Positions 51,350 through 59,131 of a stretch of DNA of 64,000 nucleotides are shown piece by piece; position 1 is the first letter of the stretch, and every line of letters begins with the position of its first letter. The stretch is from Jiangella alba (GTDB lineage: Bacteria; Actinomycetota; Actinomycetes; Jiangellales; Jiangellaceae), in assembly GCF_900106035.1 (NCBI RefSeq), contig NZ_FNUC01000003.1, forward strand, positions 1,302,001 to 1,366,000, given 5' to 3'. The notes under the pieces were generated by a model. That model was not told where the DNA came from. It did not search any database and saw only the letters and a program-made list of their open reading frames with translations. A program made the translations under genes and the position numbers.

Positions 51350-52330
51350 ATGATCGCACCACCGTTGCAACGGTTCGAGCTGTTCTATACCGAGGATCTC
51401 GACGACGCCCGTGACCTCGTGGGTCAGGTCTTCGTGCCTCACCGGCTGGATCTGGCTGGCGGGTGCACGAAAGTGCGCGCACGCATGCACACGAAGCGCC
51501 TCGACCGCCTCGCGGCGAATTATGTGACCTACGGTGGCGGCGTCCTCATCGAACCCGGCGAATTGGGGTCGTTCTTCGTCGTCCAGATGCCGCTGGCCGG
51601 CCAGAGCCTGGTCCGGTACGGCGGCGAAGAACTGCTGTCCACGCCCGATACCGCTTCTGTGGTCTCGCCCACGATCCCGCTCACCCAGCGCTGGTCGACG
51701 GATTGTGCGCAACTCATCCTGCGGCTGGAACGGCCGGCGCTCGAAGCGCACCTGCGCCACCTCACCGGCGCGCCGCTGCCGACACCACTTCGGTTCGACC
51801 TCGGTATGGACATCAGCACGGGATCCGGCCGCACGTGGGCGGGGCACTTCCGTCTGCTGGTCGCCGAGCTCGATCGCACCGACGGCAGCATGGTCACGAA
51901 TCCTCTGGTGTTCACTGAGCTCGAGGACCTGCTCATGACCTCACTACTCGTTGCGCAGCCGCACAACTACTCGCACCTGCTGGCCGAGTCGCAGCTCAGT
52001 CCGATTCCGAACCGTGCCGTCACCATGGTCCGCGAGATGATCGAGAACCACCCCGAGTGGGAGCACACTGTCGCGAGCCTGGCCAAGATGGCCCAGGTGA
52101 GTGTACGGGCGCTCCAACTCGCTTTCCGGCAACACGTCGGCGTCACACCGCGCGAATACCTGTGGTCGGTGCGAATGCGGCGGGCGCGTGAGGAACTGCT
52201 CGCCTCCCAACGCGAGACGACGACGGTTGCCCGGGTCGTCGCCAGGTGGGGCCTGGGCCATCCCGGCCGGTTCGCCGCGTTGTACGTCAAGCAGTATGGT
52301 GAGCTGCCATCGGAAACACTGGCGCGGTGA
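51350..52330 (+). CDS. AraC-family regulator, AraC-binding-like N-domain
   Basis: This 326-aa protein starts MIAPPLQRFELFYTEDLDDA. It has an N-terminal ligand or dimer domain with HTKRLDRLAANYVTYGGGVL and a C-terminal AraC DNA-binding domain at ~220-322 (VASLAKMAQVSVRALQLAFR, REYLWSVRMRRAREELLAS, RWGLGHPGRFAALYVKQYGE). It is divergent from the tryptophanase-like gene and is the likely controller of that gene, through the spaced inverted repeat between them. The RBS is CAGGGGAC. Confidence 0.92.
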   Translation: MIAPPLQRFELFYTEDLDDARDLVGQVFVPHRLDLAGGCTKVRARMHTKRLDRLAANYVTYGGGVLIEPGELGSFFVVQMPLAGQSLVRYGGEELLSTPDTASVVSPTIPLTQRWSTDCAQLILRLERPALEAHLRHLTGAPLPTPLRFDLGMDISTGSGRTWAGHFRLLVAELDRTDGSMVTNPLVFTELEDLLMTSLLVAQPHNYSHLLAESQLSPIPNRAVTMVREMIENHPEWEHTVASLAKMAQVSVRALQLAFRQHVGVTPREYLWSVRMRRAREELLASQRETTTVARVVARWGLGHPGRFAALYVKQYGELPSETLAR

Positions 52331-52613
52331 GCGGCATAGGTGCGATCTGAGCGCGTCTACTCGACCGCCACCCCCGGGTCCTCCTGCGTAGTCCGCTGTC
52401 ACCCGTCTGTGCAGGCACGGCCCGGCGACCGCATCGACGCGTCGTTGATAGCTGGTGAACCGATCTGGTCGCGATCAGCTACCCGATGTGCGGCGCGGAG
52501 GTCCGTACGACCCCGGCCCGCCTGGACTGCCGCGTGCTCCAGATGGTGCCGTCCGGGGTCGTACGCCCTGTGGGCTGCCGAGGCGGCCACGTCGCGGCCG
52601 CCTCAGCCCGGTG

Positions 52614-54074
52614 TCAGCCGAACAGATCCAACTGCGGCGCCAGCGTGCGCGCCTCGTCCACCAGCGACCGGACGGCGGGCAGCGCGGCCTCGACATCGGC
52701 GTCGTCGACCCGGTTGTCCCGGCCGACCGGACGGCCCAGGCTCAGCTGCCGCTGGCGCAGGAGCTCCAGGTGACCGAACCGGTCGCCGAACTGGGCGATG
52801 ACCGACCGCGCGACGACGTCGCCGTCGCGGCCCGGCGCGGGCCGCAGCCCCTGCGCCGCCAGCAGTCCGCAACCCACCAGGTGTGCCGCTTGGCAGACCA
52901 GTACGAACGCCGAGCCCGCCGATGCCGCCATGACGTCCTCCGCTGCCGTCAGGTGGTGTGTGGCGAGGTCGAGATACGGTCGTGCGTCGGCGGCCGGCCC
53001 GCTGAACAACTCCAGCCGGTTGCCGGCCAGCAGTTCCGCGACCACCTCGACGCCGGCCGGCCAGCCGCCGGTCGCGACGGGCGCGCCGTCGGCCGATGCC
53101 GGCGGTGCGACGTGGACCACCGGCACGCGGCCGCGCTGGCGGGGGATGCGGATCCGTTCCGGCTGCCGGGGCCGGGACAGTGTCCGCAGGGGCAGGCGCG
53201 CGTCGTGGCCGGCCGGTACCCGGCGGGCGGCGTAGTCAGGACGTCCGATCAGTGCGAACGCGACTCGCCGGTGCAATCGCCGTTCGGCCCTGCGTGCCGC
53301 CGCTGCCAGTTCCGGCCGCCCGGGCGTGTGGTCGTCGTCGGGGGTCAGTCGCACCAGGATGACGTCGGGCTCCGGCCCGACGACGCCGGCGAACCGTTCG
53401 GCCCAGGTGCCGGTCAACGCGATGCGGGCGACGCCGGTGACCCTGCCGAACTCCTCGCCGACGATCTGCGGCACGCCGTAGGTGCCACGGATCAACTCGG
53501 TGAGCGGCCCGATCGTCGAGCGGTCGGTGGCTGCCCGCATGAGCCGGATGGCGCCCTCGTTCCGCCTGGTCAGGATGCCGGCGTCCTCGAGCAGCTTGGC
53601 TTCTTTCGACACCGACGCGAGTGAGCCGCCGGCGTGTTCGGCCAGCTCCGTCAGGCTGAAGGCGCGGTCCGGGTTCAGCAGAGTGGCCGCGAGAATGCCG
53701 GCCTGGACCCGCGATCGGAACATCGGCAGCAGCGCTGGCGTGCCCTGTGGCCGGCGGGCCGTGCCGTTCTGCGGTGCCGGCGTGACCGCCGCCGCGTGTC
53801 CCAGCCGGCTCTGACGCCGGGCCGTCGCCGCCCCGGCGTCGAGGTGTTCGGACGGGACCTCGAGAACCACCGCGAGCCATTGCCGCCACTCGCGTCGCGG
53901 CACCTGCCTGCCGCGTTCCCACCGGGCGACGCGGTCGCGGCCCATCGTGGGCTTGCCGGAGACCGCCGCGAGGCGGTCCGCAAGGGTGTACTGGCTCATG
54001 CGCAGGCGTTGCCGGGCTGAGCGGATCATCTGTCCGATGGGCTGTTCCGAGTCGCCGTGCGATTCCGCGTTCAT
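52614..54074 (-). CDS. XRE HTH plus winged-helix plus nucleotidyltransferase-like regulator
   Basis: This 486-aa multi-domain protein has as residues ~10-75 an XRE helix-turn-helix (MIRSARQRLRMSQYTLADRL, RVARWERGRQVPRREWRQWL) like that at 49440. Residues ~120-190 form a winged helix (SLTELAEHAGGSLASVSKEA, KLLEDAGILTR). A nucleotidyltransferase-like fold follows (LTGTWAERFAGVVGPEPDVI), in which the usual G-S-W-A and D-x-D residues are only partly kept, so activity is doubtful. The last ~130 residues are helical, like a HEPN tail. The start ATG has AAAGAGG upstream. The TTTCGCAAA motif lies 111 bp before the start. Confidence 0.8.
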   Translation of the reverse strand: MNAESHGDSEQPIGQMIRSARQRLRMSQYTLADRLAAVSGKPTMGRDRVARWERGRQVPRREWRQWLAVVLEVPSEHLDAGAATARRQSRLGHAAAVTPAPQNGTARRPQGTPALLPMFRSRVQAGILAATLLNPDRAFSLTELAEHAGGSLASVSKEAKLLEDAGILTRRNEGAIRLMRAATDRSTIGPLTELIRGTYGVPQIVGEEFGRVTGVARIALTGTWAERFAGVVGPEPDVILVRLTPDDDHTPGRPELAAAARRAERRLHRRVAFALIGRPDYAARRVPAGHDARLPLRTLSRPRQPERIRIPRQRGRVPVVHVAPPASADGAPVATGGWPAGVEVVAELLAGNRLELFSGPAADARPYLDLATHHLTAAEDVMAASAGSAFVLVCQAAHLVGCGLLAAQGLRPAPGRDGDVVARSVIAQFGDRFGHLELLRQRQLSLGRPVGRDNRVDDADVEAALPAVRSLVDEARTLAPQLDLFG

Positions 54075-54184
54075 CTCTGCACACACCTCTTTCGGAGGCA
54101 CTGCTCCGGGGGTATTGCGCTGGCCTCCTGGTCGGAGATTACGGCGATCTTCGTCGCCTCGCCGGTGCACTTCGCGACGAACAC

Positions 54185-54205
54185 TGTCCACTTTGCGAAA
54201 GTGTA
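54185..54205 (-). promoter_or_regulatory. Candidate operator with CACTTTGCGAAAGTG palindrome
   Basis: On the minus strand this reads ACACTTTCGCAAAGTGGACAG, given here in part as CTTTCGCAAAGTGGACAG. It contains a perfect 6-bp-arm palindrome and matches the motif at 49364-49386 over most of 27 bp. It lies upstream of the XRE-winged-helix gene. Confidence 0.55.
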
Positions 54206-54347
54206 GGTTCACCCCCTGATGTCGACGTTTCACCTGGTCAGCGCGATGTTGCGGGGTGGAAATTCGTCCCCTGCCCGGATCGGCCGAAGGGTCGTCACGC
54301 TGACCTCAGTGATGCGACTGGGAGTGTGCGACACGAGCCGACGGGGA

Positions 54348-54476
54348 ATGTCTCTCGATGATGTACTGGTGGGCGGCGACGCGTCGATTCGCGAATGCCT
54401 GACGATCATCGACACCCACGGTGTGGGGACTGTTTTCGTCGTTGATTGCGCCGGGCGGTTGCCCGCGGCCATGGAC
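54348..54476 (+). pseudogene. Truncated CBS-domain fragment
   Basis: MSLDDVLVGGDASIRECLTI and IIDTHGVGTVFVVDCAGRL match the first half of a CBS domain as found fused to sugar nucleotidyltransferases. After about 43 codons the similarity stops and the frame runs into antisense of the SMP-30 gene. GC and codon use are lower than in the neighbours, suggesting a relic of transferred DNA. No promoter is seen. It lies in the 449-bp gap between the XRE fusion and the lactonase. Confidence 0.4.
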
Positions 54477-54523
54477 CACCTCGTTCGGCAGGGACCCTCG
54501 ACCGCCCGGCACGCGTATCGGCG

Positions 54524-55444
54524 TCAGTCCAGTTCGTACGGACGGGGCTCGAGCAGCCGTTGTGGGATGCCGTGCCGCGGGAACGACCTGGTCGGCTGCC
54601 CCTTGACCGGAGTGGTGACGACGAAGACGTCGCCGGCCAGACGGCCCTGGCGGCCATACGACGGAGCCGCCTGGGCCGCCGTCGTGATGTACAGCTCGTT
54701 GCCGTGCGGACCGCCGAACGCGCAGCTGGACACGTTCGGGGTGGGGACCGAGACGGCGCCGAGCGGGCGGCCGTCGGGGGTGTAACGGCGGACCTCGCCG
54801 GCGCCCCAGACGGCCAGCCAGAGGCAGCCCTCGCTGTCGACGGTGAGGCCGTCGGGCAGGCCGTCGCTCGCCGGGATCTCGATGAACGGCTCGGGCTCGG
54901 ACGGGATGCCCGCGACGGCGTCCCACCGGTACCGATTGACCGTCTGCGCGATGGTGTCGGCGTGGTAGAACCAGCGGCCGTCGGGGCTCCAGTCGAGACC
55001 GTTGGACATGCCGATGCCGTCGGCCAGCGCCGCCGTGCTGCCGTCGGCGTCGACGCGGTAGAGCGTGCCGGTGAAGCGTGGGTCGTGTGCGGCGGTCCCA
55101 GCCACGAACCGGCCGCCGGGATCGCACTTGCCGTCGTTGAACTGGGTGGCGCGGTCGGGTTCGACCTGCTGCCAGAGCACGGGCAGATCGTTCCAGCCGG
55201 GCAGCACCAGGAGGCCGCGACGGCTCGCGAGCAGGTAGCCGCCGCCCTCGATGAGCGCCATGCTGCCCAAGGGCTCACCGATCTGGCGGTACGCGACGTC
55301 GCGGCTGGCGCGGTCCCACCGCCACAGGTGGCCGGCCGGGATGTCGACCCAGTAGAGGCTGTCGGTGGAGATGTCGTAGACGGGGCCCTCGCCGACGTCC
55401 GCGCGGCAGTGGACCAGCAGGCGCGGCTGGATCGTGTTCACCAT
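54524..55444 (-). CDS. SMP-30/gluconolactonase-family lactonase
   Basis: This 306-aa six-bladed beta-propeller hydrolyses sugar lactones. The metal ligands fall in VGEGPVYDISTDSLYWVD, FNDGKCDPGGRFVAGTAAHD, GMSNGLDWSPDGRWFYHADT and ASDGLPDGLTVDSEGCLWLA, as in gluconolactonase and SMP-30. ATG start. It is 83 bp downstream of the IclR regulator on the same strand, the usual pair for sugar-acid catabolism genes. The lactone used is not known. Confidence 0.9.
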   Translation of the reverse strand: MVNTIQPRLLVHCRADVGEGPVYDISTDSLYWVDIPAGHLWRWDRASRDVAYRQIGEPLGSMALIEGGGYLLASRRGLLVLPGWNDLPVLWQQVEPDRATQFNDGKCDPGGRFVAGTAAHDPRFTGTLYRVDADGSTAALADGIGMSNGLDWSPDGRWFYHADTIAQTVNRYRWDAVAGIPSEPEPFIEIPASDGLPDGLTVDSEGCLWLAVWGAGEVRRYTPDGRPLGAVSVPTPNVSSCAFGGPHGNELYITTAAQAAPSYGRQGRLAGDVFVVTTPVKGQPTRSFPRHGIPQRLLEPRPYELD

Positions 55445-55527
55445 CGTCGGTCGGCCCGTCCTCTCGTCGCGATGTCGTTCGGGGCGCGGGCCCGGACCGC
55501 CCGCCCCTGCACCACGGGCGGGCCGGG

Positions 55528-56400
55528 TCAGCTGCCGATGCTCTGAGAATTGGGGTCGCCGGCCAGCGCATCGGCGACCTCGGTCAGCCGGGCGGCGACC
55601 GCCGGGATGTCGCCCATCGCGAACCGGCTGGCCGGCGCGCTGACGCTCAGCGCGGCGGGCAGGCGGGTACCGAGGATCGCCACGGCGACGCAGCGGCCGT
55701 CCTCTTCGTTCTCGCCGTCGTCGATCGCGTAGCCCTGGCGTCGAATGCGGTCGAGCTCGGTGAGGAACTGGTCGGACGAGGTGATGGTACGGCCGGTGCG
55801 CGGCTTGAGATCTACCTGCTCGAGCAGCTCGGTGACCTGGGATTCGGGCAGCTGCGCGGCGATGGCCTTGCCCAGCGCGGTGCAGTACAGCGGGTCGCGG
55901 CTGCCGCTGACGCTCACCATGCGCACGGCGCGCGAGCTCTCGGCCACCTCGACGTAGCGGACGGCGGTGCCGTCGAGGACGCCCAGGTTGGTGGTCTCGC
56001 CGGTCTCGTCGCGCAATCGCTCCAGCATGGGCCGGGCGCGGTCCTGCAGGACCTCGAGGTCGCGGGACTGCATACCGACGAAGCCGAGGCCGAGCCGGTA
56101 GCGGCCGTCGCCGTCGCGCTCGACGTAGCGGTGCTTCTCCAGCGTCCACAGATAGCGGAACGCGGTGGCCTTGGCCATGCGGATGGAGCGGTGGATTTCG
56201 ACGAGTGACATGGGCTCCGTCGACTCCTGGAGCACGTTGAGCATGGACACGACCCGTTCGACGGATCGATTGTTGTACTTGCGGGCCTGTTCCGGGGTCG
56301 CGGTGGCCGGATCGGGCGCGGCGTGGATATCGATGTGCTCGTCGGTGGACTCGGGGTAGAGATCGTTTGAGTTACGGCCTGCGGGCCGACTGCGTGGCAT
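55528..56400 (-). CDS. IclR-family regulator
   Basis: This 290-aa regulator carries a ~45-residue N-terminal extension rich in Asp and Pro before the winged helix (~48-110; RSVERVVSMLNVLQESTEPM, LVEIHRSIRMAKATAFRYL). The C-terminal effector domain has TNLGVLDGTAVRYVEVAESS, LYCTALGKAIAAQLPE, YAIDDGENEEDGRCVAVAIL and LPAALSVSAPASRF. It probably controls the lactonase gene directly downstream in response to a sugar acid or lactone. Confidence 0.92.
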   Translation of the reverse strand: MPRSRPAGRNSNDLYPESTDEHIDIHAAPDPATATPEQARKYNNRSVERVVSMLNVLQESTEPMSLVEIHRSIRMAKATAFRYLWTLEKHRYVERDGDGRYRLGLGFVGMQSRDLEVLQDRARPMLERLRDETGETTNLGVLDGTAVRYVEVAESSRAVRMVSVSGSRDPLYCTALGKAIAAQLPESQVTELLEQVDLKPRTGRTITSSDQFLTELDRIRRQGYAIDDGENEEDGRCVAVAILGTRLPAALSVSAPASRFAMGDIPAVAARLTEVADALAGDPNSQSIGS

Positions 56401-57477
56401 GACGCCGCCTCCATCGTTCTGGGCCTGAACCTGCAGTTTCAGAAGATACCGGAATCAAGATCATCTACCAGGGGCCAGTTTCGCGGACCCGCCACCCAGG
56501 CAGTCCTGCAGGACCCATCGCCCCGATCCGTGCCGCAGGTACCGCTGCGAACTCGCCCCCTGGCGCATGGTTTCCATAAGCATAGTGCGATTTGCCAAGT
56601 GGAGCACCAGTTTCGTTAAACAAAACACGCGGGATGATCGATCTTGTCCCCGTCCTGGGCACCTATCGGCCCGACTCGGTTCGCCATGGCGCCGACGGGG
56701 TGGCCGCCCCGCCCGTAGTTCCGGGTGACCCGTTCGACCCACGCCTGAGCCAGATCCTCGTGATCCTTGGCGTTGACCGGAGGGTCCGCAGCGGCTCTCG
56801 TACGCCTCGGCGCACGGCTGTCGGATGCGGTCCAGGTGGTTGGCTGCGCATTGACGGCCTGGAGCACCGGATCGGCGATGCCGGCGTCCTGGTCGGTGGC
56901 TGAAGCGTCGCCGGGAAAGTGTGGGGTCCTGCGTTTTGACTCGCCGCGGGCCGTGTCCGCCGGTTGATCGCGCTGCTGTCGAGGGTGACCGGCCGAGGGT
57001 GGAGGGCGGTGAACTGGGTGACGCCGCGGGCGGGGCGGCTGGCCTGGCGCTCCTGTCGGCTCCGGACGTGCTGGAGCAGTGCGTGCGCGCGTAGCGCCCG
57101 CGGCTGGGTCTCGGCACTGCCGACTGCGGCATCATCGCCTGGTGGTGACGTGGCCGATATTCGCCTGAACCGGTGGGCGTGCAGCCGAATCCGTGGCAGA
57201 CTTCGAGTCGACAGACGATGAGTAGCAGTTCAGGGTGGGGTCGCATGCTGCGGCACGGGCAGCCGGTGGCGCCAGTTCGGCGGGTCACAGCACGTCTCCA
57301 GGTTGCGCATCGTCTGCGTCATAGGAGAATGGTCGATCAAGAGCCGGAGCCCGCCCGGTCACCTCGAACGAGGTGGTGAGGTGTTCGACACTCGCTCGTG
57401 ATCGCACTGTCGGCTGCGACCCCGGCCAGCCGGAGACCCTGCCTGCCCACCATGCCGTGCGAGCGAGGTAACCGGAC
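56401..57477. other. Gene-poor kilobase
   Basis: No supported gene was found on either strand. Short open frames here have atypical amino-acid content and no recognisable family. The segment has mixed GC and includes a lone copy of the XRE-trio promoter motif at 57207-57227. It may hold remnants of a lost gene. Confidence 0.35.
57207..57227. promoter_or_regulatory. Orphan copy of the GTCGACAGACNATG motif
   Basis: The sequence GTCGACAGACGATGAGTAGC matches the motif before the three XRE genes and shares the ATGAGTAGCA extension with the copy at 58722. No XRE gene follows it at the usual distance on the minus strand. Confidence 0.45.
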
Positions 57478-58128
57478 ATGGCCGAGATGCCTGCGAATCC
57501 GATGTCCATCGAACTGAACGTCACCCACCGCATGCTCTGGTGGCAGACGCTCGAGGAGGACGATCTTCCCGAGCACTGGCACGTGTCCGCGGACGTGTGG
57601 AAGCTCGACGTGTGCCGCGACGAGCACCGCCACGTCGGCGACTTCGCGCTGGCCGTCGCCGATCTCAACGGCGACCGCAACCTCCTCGACAGCATCGAGC
57701 TGGGGGAGTGGGCGCTGGAGTTCATCGCCGAGACCGTCATCGACCTCGCGGAAGGAACCCTGGTCCCGGACCTGGACGACCAGATCAGCGAGGGCCTGCC
57801 GCGCATGGTCATCCTGAAGCGGTTCGAACTGGCCGAGGCGTGGCGCGGTCACGGCCTGGCCGCACCACTGATCGCGGCGGCGCTGGGGCGGTTCGCCACC
57901 ACCGCGCGGCTCGCCGTCTGCCGGCTCTCGCCCGCCGACTTCCGTGCCACCGCCGCCGACCGCGTGTCCGCCGAGCTGGCCTGCCTGCGGATGGGGGCGC
58001 TGCTGGAGAGCATCGGCTTCTACCTGTGGCGCGGGGTGTACGTGGTCGACCTGCGCGATCCGGCGCTCGCCGACGCCAGCTTCGACTCGCTCGAGCGATG
58101 GGGCCCGTACAACGACCCGAGTCTGTGA
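57478..58128 (+). CDS. GNAT-like hypothetical protein
   Basis: This 216-aa protein starts MAEMPANPMSIELNVT with AGGTAACCGGAC before the ATG (GAGG at 9 bp). The first half is acidic with Trp-rich segments (LWWQTLEEDDLPEHW). The second half has FELAEAWRGHGLAAPLIAAA, resembling the acetyl-CoA loop of GNAT acetyltransferases, followed by strands and LLESIGFYLWRGVYVVDL. A substrate cannot be named. It converges with the first small XRE gene (14-bp gap). Confidence 0.7.
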   Translation: MAEMPANPMSIELNVTHRMLWWQTLEEDDLPEHWHVSADVWKLDVCRDEHRHVGDFALAVADLNGDRNLLDSIELGEWALEFIAETVIDLAEGTLVPDLDDQISEGLPRMVILKRFELAEAWRGHGLAAPLIAAALGRFATTARLAVCRLSPADFRATAADRVSAELACLRMGALLESIGFYLWRGVYVVDLRDPALADASFDSLERWGPYNDPSL

Positions 58129-58142
58129 CGGCGGGCCGGTCG

Positions 58143-58403
58143 TCAGGCGGGTGGTGGCTGCTGGGTGCCCTTCAGCAGGTCGTACGGGTCGGTCTCGAGA
58201 GCTGCCGCCAGGAGGTAGAGGTTGTCCAGCGTCAGGTTCCGGGTGCCGCGTTCGACGCCGCCGGAGAACTTGCCGCGGTAGCCCATGCGGGCGTCCAGCT
58301 GTCGCTGCGTCAGTCCGAGCGCCGTGCGTCGGGCGCGCGCCGTCTCGCCGAAGGCCATGAGGAACGCGGCCTTGCGGGTCTTGACGTCGTCGTGTGCGGG
58401 CAT
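58143..58403 (-). CDS. Small XRE-family regulator (1 of 3)
   Basis: This 86-aa protein is a single HTH_3 domain (residues ~18-75; ARRTALGLTQRQLDARMGYR, GVERGTRNLTLDNLYLLAAA) with a short Pro-rich tail. ATG 58403 follows GAGGGG closely. The promoter motif begins 36 bases upstream, as in the two related genes, which supports this start over one at 58466. Confidence 0.8.
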   Translation of the reverse strand: MPAHDDVKTRKAAFLMAFGETARARRTALGLTQRQLDARMGYRGKFSGGVERGTRNLTLDNLYLLAAALETDPYDLLKGTQQPPPA

Positions 58404-58434
58404 CCCCTCACCGTCGAGGCATGATGATCGTTTC

Positions 58435-58450
58435 GTCGACAGACTATGGA
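58435..58450 (-). promoter_or_regulatory. XRE-trio promoter motif, copy B
   Basis: GTCGACAGACTATGGA is identical over 16 bases to copy D. Read on the minus strand it gives CATAGT, a likely -10, with the ACAGAC core starting 36 bases before the XRE1 start codon. Confidence 0.6.
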
Positions 58451-58465
58451 GAGCACCCGCCGGCA

Positions 58466-58690
58466 TCAGAGCAGATCGCGGGCGGTGACTCCCAGGGCGC
58501 GGGCGAGCCGATGGATGTTCAGCAGCGCCACGTTGCGTTCGCCGCGCTCGATCGAGCCGACGTAGGTGCGATGGAGGTTGGCGCGGTCGGCGAGGTCCTC
58601 CTGACTGAGGCCCAGCTCACGGCGGAGCTCCCGGACGCGAGTGCCGAACGCGCTGAGGGCGCGGCGCTCGTCGTCGGGAGGCTGGGGCAC
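58466..58690 (-). CDS. Small XRE-family regulator (2 of 3)
   Basis: This 74-aa HTH protein (VRELRRELGLSQEDLADRAN, RTYVGSIERGERNVALLNIH, RLARALGVTARDLL) is an HTH_3 domain with nothing else. It starts at GTG. A GGAGGGG is further upstream than usual. The promoter motif lies 35 bases before the start. It resembles XRE3 more than XRE1. Confidence 0.8.
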   Translation of the reverse strand: MPQPPDDERRALSAFGTRVRELRRELGLSQEDLADRANLHRTYVGSIERGERNVALLNIHRLARALGVTARDLL

Positions 58691-58721
58691 CCGTCTACGC
58701 TGCGGGTCGCCCCCTCCAAGA

Positions 58722-58740
58722 TCTACAGACTATGAGTAGC
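58722..58740 (-). promoter_or_regulatory. XRE-trio promoter motif, copy C
   Basis: TCTACAGACTATGAGTAGC differs from B and D at the 5' edge and shares ATGAGTAGC with copy A. On the minus strand it reads CATAGT, with TTGCCC 17 bp upstream as a possible -35 box. Confidence 0.6.
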
Positions 58741-58772
58741 ATGCCCGGGTTGGGCAACTCTGCGTGAGGGTG

Positions 58773-59042
58773 CTATTCGGGCACAGTGGGCAGAACGGGT
58801 GGCGGGTGATCAGGCAGCAGATCGCTGGCCGAGCGCCCCAACGCCCCTGCTAGGAGGTGCACGACGAAGATCGACGGGGTCCGCTCGGCGCGCTCGAGCA
58901 TCCCGACGTACGAGCGATCCAGCCCGGCGGCGATGGCCAGGGCCTCCTGGCTCAGCTCAGGCTCGGCGGCGTCGCGCAGCTCTTGCAGCCGGGCGCCGAA
59001 CGCCTCGCGCAGGCCGCGGGCGTACTCCTCGGTCGTGGACAC
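58773..59042 (-). CDS. Small XRE-family regulator (3 of 3)
   Basis: This 89-aa HTH_3 protein (LRDAAEPELSQEALAIAAGL, RSYVGMLERAERTPSIFVVH) has a short Pro-rich tail. It starts at GTG 59042; the promoter motif begins 36 bases upstream. It is divergent from the AlkZ-like gene at 59132, with the promoter motif inside the 89-bp gap, so both genes may be controlled together. Confidence 0.8.
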   Translation of the reverse strand: MSTTEEYARGLREAFGARLQELRDAAEPELSQEALAIAAGLDRSYVGMLERAERTPSIFVVHLLAGALGRSASDLLPDHPPPVLPTVPE

Positions 59043-59073
59043 TCGTCCACGGTCGGGGGCGTGGGAACTATGG

Positions 59074-59090
59074 GTCGACAGACTATGGAT
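59074..59090 (-). promoter_or_regulatory. XRE-trio promoter motif, copy D
   Basis: GTCGACAGACTATGGAT matches copy B. A -35-like CCGACA lies 16 bp upstream of CATAGT on the minus strand. It lies between the divergent XRE3 and AlkZ-like genes. Confidence 0.6.
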
Positions 59091-59131
59091 GGCATTCTGA
59101 GGCTGTCGGTGGTGGGTGGCAGGGTGGACTC

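Noticed and set aside
56616-56867. Small leftward gene of 83 codons
   Set aside because: No RBS, no recognisable family and atypical composition; kept only as part of the gene-poor segment.
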